Assembly (NCBI GenBank): GCA_029204225.1
Contig: CM055097.1
Location: forward strand, 27,001,039 to 27,065,038
Origin: Diphasiastrum complanatum
Taxonomy: Eukaryota; Streptophyta; Lycopodiopsida; Lycopodiales; Lycopodiaceae
Direction of reading: 5' to 3'
DNA: 64,000 bases
Of this stretch, positions 1 through 9,467 are shown piece after piece. Made by a program: the position numbers and the translations under genes. Each line of letters opens with the position of its first letter. Position 1 is the first letter of the stretch. The notes beneath the pieces are model-generated. The model had not been told where the DNA came from, did no database searches, and was given only the letters and a program-made list of their open reading frames with translations.

Positions 1-414
1 AAAAGGACAAGTGAGGCCCAAGAAAGGCCCCATTTGTCCCTTCTAGAGTCTCCTCACCATGTGGGACCACAAAAAGGTGCCACATGGCCCATGGACTCCA
101 AAGGGATATAGTATTTGGTTAAAGTTCCTCTCCCACCTCCTTTCCCCTACGTACCTCAACTCCTCTCCAAAGCTTTGGAGATTTGCAGGTATAGAGAGGG
201 AGGAGGGAGCAGTACGAACAGCAAGGACAGAGCTCCAAGAAATAGTTTAGTTCAATCTTTTAGATAAAGATTCATAAACTCTTTCATAATTTTCAACTTA
301 GAGTTTATTGTTTCAACTTAGGAAATAAGCATTAAGTCCTATAACTTAAGTTACAAAGCAAAGCTTTACAGCGATTAATTCATATTATTAGGCTTTGAAA
401 TCCCAGAGGGCTGT
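1..414. other. Left flank of a nested insertion, repeat-like and non-coding
   Basis: I see no gene here. The stretch is A/T-rich towards its right end and has short ORFs without recognisable domains. It is interrupted at 414/415 by a complete LTR retrotransposon. The flanking sequence resumes at 4327 and reaches a primer-binding-site-like motif at 5053-5064, so 1-414 and 4327-5066 are probably two halves of one older minus-strand LTR element. That last point is inference. Confidence 0.4.
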
Positions 415-741
415 TGTTATGAACTCACCTAAGCTAGCCCTAATCAACAAGTGGCCCTAATTGGGATATCTTTAGGTACTGGGCCATTACCATTAAGGGC
501 ATGTCCTTATGGGACCCAAGTACCCTTAGTTGCCCTAGTTTCTAGAAGGTTCCACTAAGGGCCTCTAGATAGTATATATAGGGCTAGACATTAGATACAG
601 GATTCATTGTATTCATTCTCTGCTAATAGGTATTGCTTGGGCTCTTCGTGGGAGATCTCTTGTCTATGCTTAGCTATTGCTTGTAGGGCTTTAGCCATTG
701 TTCTTCATTTGATACCAACATCTGTGATTATGTTCATAACA
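415..741 (+). repeat. 5' LTR, 327 bp
   Basis: It starts TGTTATGAACTCACC and ends TATGTTCATAACA. It matches 4005-4326 over its whole length with a few substitutions and a small indel near 630. A TATATATA-type motif followed by GGGCTAGACATTAG (about 571-595) is a plausible U3/R promoter. Confidence 0.9.
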
Positions 742-1922
742 TGCTCTCCGCACCTTCCCCAGTTGTTGCCTCCACCAGATCGCACCTCCACCAACAGCCA
801 CCTTCCCCAGTTGCCACCTCCCCCAGATTGCACCTGATAAATTTTTTTCCAGCTGCCTGAGCACTTTCTTGAGCAATTGGGAAGTGATTTTTCCTTTTCG
901 GTTTCTTTTCAAATTGATTGGATTTTCAAAGTTCTTGCTGTGAATTTAGTTGCAAGTTGCAGGATCTTCCTTTGAGGGGACTACAATCCGCCATCTCCAT
1001 CTCTCATCGCTGCTCCAACCTTCTCTCTTTCATCTGTCTCTTTGTTGCTACCCTCTCTCCAACGGTCCATCTCTCTCTCTCTTCTGATCGTTGCTATTCT
1101 ATCTCTTTGAGCCAGCACCACAGATTCCATCTGCTCATCTGATCATATGTTGTCAGCCGCCTCGCTCCTGCTGTCAACCGCCTCCCTACCTGTTGTTTTC
1201 CTCCACTCAGATAAGCTCTCCTCACGCCGTTAGATCCACCTCAGGCCCTCCGGCCATCAGCCTGCCATCCGCCTCCCGCCTACCCCCTCCCTCAACCCAC
1301 GCCTGTTGCTTGCCCTGCGCGTTGAGCCCCGCTCTGTCCTGTCACTCCAGCCCTCGCTCCCTGCCTCCTTCCTCCCGTCGTCAGCCCGCCGTTCGCCTCC
1401 CGCCTGCCCTCAGGCCTCGCTCCGCCTGCCTGCTTACCTCCCTACCCCCTACCCCCCTCCCATCCTCTGATAACCTTTTACATTTCGTTTCTTTTCATTC
1501 ATTTTTGTTGTTATGGTCCATACAAAAAGAAATTTACGTTATGTTTTCTTTCCTATCCTCAGTTTATTTTGTTTCTGCTTGATTTTCGTATGATCCATTG
1601 AAAAAAAACAAACCCAAACATTTCCATTTCTCAACCTGCCTGATCCATTCCGATCTTCTTTGTGTTTTTGTTTTCTCGTGATCTCGTTAAACAAAAATTC
1701 TCGTCATTTCCACTTTTGCTCGTTAAATTTTCGTTTTAATTTACTTGATACTCATTTGCCTTCTTAATTGTTTCATGTCATTTCCATTTTTCTTGTAGTT
1801 TCTGTTTCTTTTTCGATCCTTTTAAAATAAAAAATTCTATACCTTATTATTATTATTTTTTCTCTTTCTTTCATTTTATTTATTATAGTTTTCTAATTTT
1901 CTTTATTATTCTTATACACCTC

Positions 1923-2318
1923 GTGGCTATTCTTTTCATTCCACACGGTAGTTGTTTTCCATTTTTTCGTTTCCTTAATGGATATTTGCACTCCCGTACA
2001 CCAATCATTATCTCGACTACAACAACGATTGGCCTCATCTTTACTTCCTTTTTATTCTGGGAAATCTGGGTTGAATTATCCGATTGGTTACATGCACTCG
2101 CTTCTTATTTTGAGCTTTATCAACATTCTGATGCCGATATTATTATGTTGGCTACCACTCACCTTCTCGGCCGTGCTCGCTCTTGGTGGCAGACATATCA
2201 CCAACATTCTTCACCTTTTTCCTATAATTGCTTTGTACACGATCTTATTCTTGCTATGATTCGCTTAGTTTTTGAATCTCCAGCTGTTACACATGACATA
2301 GTTGCTTTGGTGATATAG
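1923..2318 (+). pseudogene. Gag-like fragment inside the LTR element
   Basis: The reading frame contains a segment with the pattern S-D-W-L-x-x-L-x-x-Y-F-E-L-Y-Q, then about 15 residues later L-L-G-R-A-R-S-W-W. This is the usual layout of the Ty3/Gypsy-type retrotransposon gag core (hydrophobic helix, then a G-x-A-x-x-W-W motif). A similar segment, S-D-W-L-A-K-L-E-A-Y-I-E-I-H-Q, occurs near 58083-58130. The frame ends at a stop after about 130 residues and no zinc knuckle follows. It may be a shortened gag kept by a non-autonomous element or simply a decayed one. Confidence 0.5.
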
Positions 2319-4004
2319 GTTGATGTTGAGTGCCTTGGTGTTAGCTTTACAGGTTGATGCTGCTCCGGATACACATAGCCAGTTAGAGTCCGCCCTACAG
2401 GTTGATGCTGAGTGCCTTGGTGTTGCTCTAGCTTTACAGGTTGATGCTGCTCCGGATTTATAGGTTGTTGTTGCGTGTCTTGCGCCTATATGCCTTAATT
2501 CACAAATATCGTATTCAATGGACATTCCTGGTTTCATTGATATTGAGGCCGTAAACCTTGGTGTTTCTACTATTGCTTCTGCGCATACCTCAAATAGCCC
2601 TCCTGGTTCGGTGGTTGTTGCCGTATCTTCTCCATTGGTCTCTATATCTCCATCTCTTGCATCCGTTATGGCAGATGTTCTTGCTGATTTCTCTGGGGTT
2701 CTTCACGGGTCCATGGTTGATGGTTCCCTCGCTATTGGTGATCAAGTTGTATTTTCTTTCGCTTTACTCCATGGATCTCTGCTTGAGGTTTGTGATCTAC
2801 CTCATGATATTTCTGTGGTTCCTTACATGATTCATGCGCCTATGGCCCTTACCATTACGCATTTTCCATCCAAGGATATTTGCCAAATGGTCACTATTAC
2901 TCACCTAGGTATTCATACGATGGGATCTATCTAGATGAGTATACATGTATCCTTCAGTCTCCTTGTGTTTCTACATATAGGTTTGTTGCAGTCAATGCCG
3001 ATGGTATATGCTTTTGGGCCTTATATGCATTAGAGGTTTTTCATGCTACTGATTCCTTTTTACCTCGATATTTGGCGTTCCTGGTTATTACGTATCGCTT
3101 GGACATGTTGGTGCACATTTCTCCATCCTAGCTATCCTCTGTCAGGATGGTCTCTTTGTGCCATGTTTCCTAGCATATTGCTTGGTTTTCCATGCCATTA
3201 CAGTGTGCCTGTCGTCCTGCTTATGTTCCTACTCCTTGGTGCTGGTCTTCCGATGCTGCTATCTTTTCTTGGGGCACCTATATCATTGGGTTTGCACATA
3301 TGGTGAATGGTTACGTGTATGATGCGATTATTCGCGATGAGTGTCCATCTCTTTTTCAGTTTCCTTATTGGCTTCCAGTTGCTAATGATGCAGTTCTACC
3401 TTCTCGGGCTTTTTGGATACCTCGATATGATGTCCCTATCTTTTGGGCTGCTCCTCTACTATCTTGGGCATTACGAATACCTTGGCATTCCTGGTTTCTG
3501 GTTCCTTGGCATTCTTGGTTGTTCCATATTGCTTGGTTTCAGATGACGCTGCCAAGATGTTCCTTTCATCGCCACGATGTTGTCTTTTCGTGGTGTTCTT
3601 GGCTTATTCGACTGGCTTTGGATATGTCAGTTGTTGGGATCCTGCCTGATCAGGTTTTCTTATGGCATTCATGGGCTATCAGAGTGCCCTGGGCGTGCTT
3701 CTTTTCTCCTGGATTTTTCTTATGCATCTACATCAACTTATCATTATTTTAAGTTGATGTCTTCTGCCATATGGAGTTTGTGTGTTGCTTTTGGAGTACC
3801 TGATGTGACGACTTATGTCCTCTCCTTCAGTATTTCAATTGGTTCATGCATTCTTGCTTCTGTATTATGTGTATTTAGATTATTTTTGCTATTTCCTTAT
3901 GATTGGCTATTACCACAGCTATTGCTTGGGGCCTTTCTTTCAGTTTGTAGGGTTCTTTCTTTTTAGCCCAAACATTGTGGGCAATGTTTTTTAAAGTTGG
4001 GGAG
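2319..4004 (+). repeat. Low-complexity interior of the LTR element with degenerate internal repeats
   Basis: From about 2320 short phrases recur: 'caggttgatgctg' units near 2352 and 2399 and again near 2438, then many variants of 'ttccttggcattcctggtt' between about 3060 and 3540. Long overlapping open frames on the plus strand are rich in F, L, W and S and look like by-products of the T-rich repeat. I recognise no domain. The purine tract at 3993-4004 is the polypurine tract of the element. Confidence 0.55.
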
Positions 4005-4326
4005 TGTTATGAACTCACCTAAGCTAACCCTAATTACTAAGTGGCCCTAATTGGGATATCTTTAGGTACTTGGCCATTACCATTAAGGGCATGTCCTTAT
4101 GGGACCCTAGTACCCTTAGTTGCCCTAATTTCTAGAAGGTTCCACTAAGGGCCTCTAGATAGTATATATAGGGCTAGACATTAGATACAGGATTCATTGT
4201 ATTCATTCTCTGCTAATAGGTATTGGCTCTTCGTGGGAGATCTCTTGTCTATGCTTAGCTATTGCTTGTAGGGCTTTAGCTATTGTTCTTCATTTCATAT
4301 CAACATCTGTGATTATGTTCATAACA
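4005..4326 (+). repeat. 3' LTR, 322 bp
   Basis: Direct copy of 415-741 with the same terminal inverted pair, preceded by the purine tract. High similarity between the two LTRs points to a fairly recent insertion. Confidence 0.9.
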
Positions 4327-5066
4327 ACTGTGTGGAGGCGTACCTCCTCCCCTCCCCCAAGAAGTCAAATTAAGGGGAGGGGAAGGTGTAGATCACTCCC
4401 CCCCAAGTACACCAGCTGGCCGCAGCAACTGCTGCGGACTAAGCACAGATAGCGAGGAGGGGGAAAGTCCGCCCCCCCCCTGATTCTTGTCCGTACGAAC
4501 CAAGAGGTCCAAGGTGCGAGATGAAGCAACGAGGGGGAAATTCCACCCCTCCCCCCGATTTCTGACAGTACGGACCAGCAGGTCCGGAGCGCGAGACAGG
4601 GCCCGGAGGGTCTGTTGGCCCGCGGCTGCAGAATCCAAAAAAAAAAATTTAACTCAAAAAAGGGCTAATGGGGGGGGTTAAAGAAAAACAAAGAAAATTC
4701 CTCTTCCTTAAACATAAAGTTTAAAAGGAATTTTCAATAAAACATTTCAAAGCCAAGTAAAACCATTTTTTTAAAAGAAATAAACTTATAAAGCTTAAAC
4801 TTACCAAAAGACTTTAAGCTGACTTTTTCTTTCTTCTTATAAAAACACCAGAAAACTAAAGGTTTAAATAAGAAATAAGCCAATGTGGACATCTTTTCTA
4901 AAAGAAAACAAGTCTTCCGTCCCACAGGCCAACCTTCTCAAGAATAAACTTGAACAAAGGTTAAGAAATCCAAACAGCCACATTCCATATAAGAGAATAC
5001 AAAACCGCAAAGTCATAACTAGGGAACAAGTGCACCTTAAAAGAAATCGGCGGCTCTGATACCAAA
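4327..5066 (-). mobile_element. Internal part of an older minus-strand LTR element with tRNA-Met-type primer site
   Basis: On the minus strand 5064-5053 reads TGGTATCAGAGC, the classic plant initiator-tRNA-Met primer-binding site. It lies two bases inside an LTR-style edge (plus-strand TGTTACAACTCCC from 5067). The body is C/G-run rich near 4327-4560 and then A-rich, with no recognisable coding domain. The 415-4326 element is inserted in it. The primer-site match is direct. Extent and LTR length are inference. Confidence 0.55.
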
Positions 5067-5104
5067 TGTTACAACTCCCACAGATCTCCGATTGCCTTGA
5101 AGGT

Positions 5105-5530
5105 TGACGCACACCCCATACCAGTGACACTAAAGGGCGTACCGTTATGGTACATAACAGATGATGATGAGGATGAGGAGGATGAGGCCTTGGTGGATGA
5201 TGAGATGGAGATGGACATTGGAGATGATGTGGGGTGAGCGGATCCCAAAGCCGAGACACAGGCCGCGAAACACAGGCCGAGCCTGCATCACCTGTACGCA
5301 GAGGGGGGCTTAGGCATAGGATACGTCTGATGGATTTGCATGTTAAGCTAGAGACAGCAACATCACAGGCAGAGGGAGCAGCAGCCCACGGCGAGGCCCT
5401 GGCAGAGGCAGAGGCAGAGGTTCAGACACAGCCGCACATACTCGAGGAGGATTCCTTAATTTCCTACTCGTCTACCAGTGATAGTGATGAGGAGGAATCC
5501 CTATCTAATCATGATGCCTCCAAGTCATAG
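5105..5530 (+). pseudogene. Acidic C-terminal coding remnant, unknown
   Basis: Two successive plus-strand frames encode strongly acidic, low-complexity tails: a D/E-rich stretch around 5159-5236 that ends in a stop, then a frame at 5234-5530 with A/E-rich repeats, a second acidic and serine run, and a stop at 5528. Such tails are common at the C-terminus of plant DNA-transposon proteins (for example hAT), but no catalytic motif is visible upstream. The segment also overlaps the LTR edge proposed at 5067, so the borders are uncertain. Confidence 0.3.
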
Positions 5531-5664
5531 AGATTCATCATTGTCTATGAGTCTATTGTCCATTGTCCATCTATTATACTCATGTACTTGGCCATTGGCC
5601 CACTCATTGTATATCAGAGCTCTATCGTTTCTGACATCAGACATATTGTTTAGCTAGCATCATT

Positions 5665-5935
5665 CAAAGCAAGGAACCTTTGACTTATGATGAAGACATT
5701 TGGGTCAAAGCCATGGAAGAAGAGATGGAGTCAATTGCTAACCATGGCACATGGGACTTGGTGGAACCACCAGTTGGTAAGAAACCCATTGGTTGCAAAT
5801 GGGTATCAGGACTAAGTACCATGCAAATGGAAGCATAGCAAAGCACAAGGCAAGATTGGTGATCAAAGGTTACGCACAAAGTAAAGGCATCGATTACGAG
5901 GAGACCTTTGCACCAGTGTGTAAGTGGAATACTTT
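5665..5935 (+). pseudogene. Ty1/Copia reverse transcriptase, N-terminal fragment
   Basis: Translated with one frame change near 5806, the sequence gives the typical start of a Copia RT domain: E-A-M-E-E-E-M-E-S-type helix, N-x-T-W-x-L-V-x-x-P, then G-C-K-W-V, then a run ending K-A-R-L-V-I-K-G-Y-A-Q and D-Y-E-E-T-F-A-P-V. This order is diagnostic of plant Copia pol. The catalytic palm motifs are missing because the reading is replaced by unrelated sequence from about 5936. Confidence 0.85.
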
Positions 5936-6355
5936 ACGAGGCATGTGTGGAATGTGGATCAGTCACCATGTTTTTGTACCATATACACTTAGCAATGTAG
6001 TCGGCACTATGTGATTGCTTTCAAGTTTCAAATTTGATATGCAGCATGTTGAAGCCTAAATGCTTTGTTCAATTAGTGAATGGACTTCAATGTTATATGC
6101 TTTGTTCAGTTAGTAGTAGACCAGCAGTAAGTACTTATAGTTAGTAGTTACTATGTTTTGTGATGTGTTTGAAATTCTTCTACGTCCCTACATGTTGTTT
6201 TTCCCCACCCCCAACACATTGTTTAAAAAATAATAATAATAATTTGCAGCGTTCCAACCGGAACGTTGCTAAATCTAGGAACTATTCCGAAACTCTCATT
6301 CCAGAATGCTCCCGCAACGCAACATTCCGGAACGATGCGCATCTATGAACGAAAT
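5936..6355. other. Sequence separating the two halves of the Copia relic
   Basis: No gene seen. It contains a small AT-rich stretch and, from about 6247, an inverted repeat (GCAGCGTTCC, four bases, GGAACGTTGC) followed by further CGTTCC/GGAACG half-sites to about 6335. This could be a small inserted element that replaced the middle of the Copia pol, or filler after a deletion. Confidence 0.35.
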
Positions 6356-6570
6356 ATCCAGTTTTTCATACAAGGACAAAGCACATTGAAATTCATTATC
6401 ATTGTGTTAGGAAAAAAATTCAAACTAGAGAAGTAGAACTTATTCATTGTTCTACAAATGATCAAGTTGCTGACATATTCACCAAACAACTTACCAAAGA
6501 CAAATTTTGGAAGTTTCAAACTATGTTAGGGGTGTCTAGAAACAAACTTGCCATTGATGGAAACTGTTAG
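6356..6570 (+). pseudogene. Ty1/Copia RNase H C-terminus and start of 3' LTR
   Basis: The plus frame reads R-T-K-H-I-E-I-H-Y-H, then V-E-L-I-H-C-S-T-N-D-Q-V-A-D-I-F-T-K-Q-L. This is the conserved C-terminal end of Copia RNase H. It ends in a stop just before TGTTAGAAAACTACCC (6567 onward), a likely LTR start. Together with 5665-5935 it marks one decayed plus-strand Copia element. Confidence 0.85.
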
Positions 6571-6737
6571 AAAACTACCCATGTTTTAGTACCTTGTAAT
6601 AACTTAAGTTTGTTTTTCTATAGGGTTCCCCCCCGATGTAAGTTGGTCTAGGTTGTGTAGGCCAAGTTGCTGGCTCAAAAGCTGATTATCTCTCTCTCTC
6701 TCTCTCTCTCTCCCCTTACATTTCCCACACTTTTAAC
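6571..6737. repeat. Probable Copia LTR remnant and short (TC)n tract
   Basis: LTR-like sequence follows the Copia RNase H end. A (TC)n run occupies about 6689-6712, and LINE sequence begins directly after it. Confidence 0.4.
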
Positions 6738-7393
6738 TTGGTTGTTTCCTCTGGCTTTCCCATCAACTGGTGCACGAACCTTCTCCATCCCATTCTCAAG
6801 GCTGGTGATCCAATGAACGTCGATAACTACCGCACTCTTATGATCAGTCACACGATGGCGGAGCTTTGTGGCTCAGTTCTGCAGTCTATGGTTGGATCCA
6901 AGGCGGAATCAGATGAGATATTTGCTCTTGGACAGGCTGGCTTTAGACCCAGATACTCTACTATTGATCATGCATTTGTCCTACACTACATCACATCATA
7001 GATGAGGCTTGACATCGGAGACGGAGAGTATACTGCTGCTTTGTGGATTTCCGCAAGGCCTTTGACTCAGTTCCACGACACCTGCTACTTCAGCGCTTAT
7101 CTTCACTTGGCTTCTCACAAGATATCATTATGGCTATCAACGCCTTATATGAGAGGATTTTAGCACGCTTCAGAGATGGCAGCAGCTGGTCGCCTTTTAT
7201 CCAGAGCACAGTTGGGGTCAAGCAGGGATGTCCACTCTCTCCCACTCTTTTTGCATTGTACATTGATGATCTAGAGCGGATCATCAAGGAGGAGGATGGT
7301 GATGGATGTCCACTTGCTGATGTTATTATTCCTATCCTACTGTATGCGGATGATGTGGCATTGCTATCCTCTACGGCCTCTGGATTACAGTGA
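6738..7393 (+). pseudogene. LINE reverse transcriptase domain
   Basis: Two frames joined by a frameshift near 7020 give a LINE RT. Seen in order: fingers motif G-Q-A-G-F-R-P (about 6934), motif A D-F-R-K-A-F-D-S-V (about 7044), motif B G-V-K-Q-G-C-P-L-S-P-T-L-F (about 7214), and motif C Y-A-D-D-V-A-L-L (about 7341). All catalytic aspartates are preserved, but the frame is broken at 7001 and at a TGA at 7391-7393. Confidence 0.92.
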
Positions 7394-8004
7394 CATCTTG
7401 ATGCTCTATATGGTTTTTGCTTCGTGTGGGGCTTGACGGTGAATAATGCTAAGACCAAAGTAATGGTGTTTAACACTAATTGGCAGCATATGAGAGATGA
7501 TGCATTTTATTATGAGATGGACATCAGTTGGAGATTGTTACATCATACACCTATCTAGGTGTACTATTCACTGGCCCCTTACTCACTTTTCGCTCTACTG
7601 CTCTATCTCGCCTGCGTAAGGGGCATGCTGCCTTGGTACATATGTAGAGAGTGTGTACTACTTACCATATTCATGATCCTGCTACCAGAGACCACCTTTT
7701 CTCTATAGTGGTCTCACCAGTGGCTATGCACTCGGCGGGGGTTTGGTGCCCAGGGATATCTTAGGGTACTTGGAGAGACATCACTTGCCTGCAGATCACC
7801 ATGTTAGGGAGGATGATTCGTGCAAAGCCATCAGTTCCTCATGAGATTCTTTTAGCGGAGTTCGCCTCACTCCCCATGGTGGTAGAGGCTATGTTTCAGA
7901 TTGTTACCTTTCTACATTGACTTGAGACCATGGATACTCACAGATACGTGATGGCGGTGCTTACTTCTTCTCAGACTATAGCTGGACAGTAGGCTAGATC
8001 TACG

Positions 8005-8553
8005 GTGATGTTGGTGGCTTTCTTTCAGTCATGGGACTTCTTGATGCTAGATCTCCCACAGGGAACTCATGCATTTATCAGACAGCAGTTGTATCGTAGA
8101 TATTGTCACATAGTATGGGATCGTCCTGATCATGAGAGAGTCAAGCTTACCTTTTATGGCACACATATCTTACACAGAGACAGTTTGGGACTTCCTATTA
8201 GACCTTTATATCTATCTTTTCCTCTTTCTTTTGGGCTCCAATACAAATTGGGACATTTACGAGTCTCTTCGCATCAGCTTGCTATTGAGACAAGCAGATT
8301 TTCAGGCATTTTGAGAGAGCATCGGATATGCCAGGTATGCACATTGGGTGTAGTGGAGGATGAGTTCCATTTTATCTTCATATGCCCTACATACTATAAG
8401 ATACGTGGCCGATATCATTGTTTATATCGAGACACCCTTATTACCTACCCTCAGTACCTTTTTGGAGTATCAGGATCCCAGATGTGTCGGCCTTTTACTA
8501 CGAGAGATGCTTATGTTGAGAGCCTCTTCGCTACCATCGGAGAGTATTACTGA
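8005..8553 (+). pseudogene. LINE C-terminal zinc-binding region
   Basis: A 182-codon open frame holds a segment with R-I-C-Q-V-C, then V-E-D-E-F-H-F-I-F-I-C-P, giving the C-x2-C ... H-x4-C pattern seen at the C-terminus of many LINE ORF2 proteins. It lies about 0.6 kb behind the RT and in the same orientation. The preceding linker (7394-8004) is full of stops. Confidence 0.75.
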
Positions 8554-9044
8554 TTCTGGCCAGCATCACATTACTAGTTTCTTTCAGAAGCGGGAGCGCG
8601 ATGACCTATCAGCTGATGAGGCAGTCATATCGGTGAGGGCGAGGGCCAGCGTGCTCAACCACCACCTCTTGCCAGATCTACATGCGCCTCTAGAGCTACT
8701 AGAGCTCCTCGATCACAGCTCACAGCTTCTATGGGTATCAGACGCGTTTTTCGAGACTGATATTTATCCTTTTACTTTCCTCAGCAGAGCAGGCGGTTAA
8801 GCTCTTGCACCTGTACCCTCTTCAGAGCTGGAGGTTAAGCTCTTGTAAATTTGCTTTTATATGCTTTTTATGATTCTATATTGGATGTGTCTTTACCTAG
8901 CTAGAGAGAGTTCTATATTGTCTTTTCCACTTAGACTAGCATTTTGTTTTTTTTATGTTGTCCGACATGGACAGTGATCCTACGAGATATGTACTTATTC
9001 ATTCTGTCTTATGTGCCCTTGGGCACCCAACAGACATTAATACA

Positions 9045-9464
<420 letters not shown>

Positions 9465-9467
<3 letters not shown>

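Larger units (their letters stand above)
415..4326 (+). mobile_element. Complete non-autonomous LTR retrotransposon with target-site duplication
   Basis: Two direct LTRs (415-741 and 4005-4326) are near-identical and begin and end with the inverted pair TGTTATGAAC / GTTCATAACA. The flanks GCTGT (410-414) and ACTGT (4327-4331) look like a 5-bp target-site duplication with one change. A purine-rich tract (AAAGTTGGGGAG) sits directly before the 3' LTR and fixes the plus orientation. The 3.26-kb interior has a gag-like fragment but no protease, RT, RNase H or integrase motif in any frame, so the element must have moved with enzymes supplied in trans (LARD-like). I did not find a clear tRNA primer site just after the 5' LTR. 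Confidence 0.88.

Noticed and set aside
1091-1582. 163-codon proline/serine-rich ORF
   Set aside because: C/T-rich low-complexity DNA inside a non-autonomous LTR element, with no conserved motif and no support as a gene.
3192-3966. Long F/L/W-rich ORFs resembling membrane proteins
   Set aside because: Several overlapping frames are open at once because the DNA is made of T/G-rich degenerate repeats; the hydrophobicity is a composition effect.
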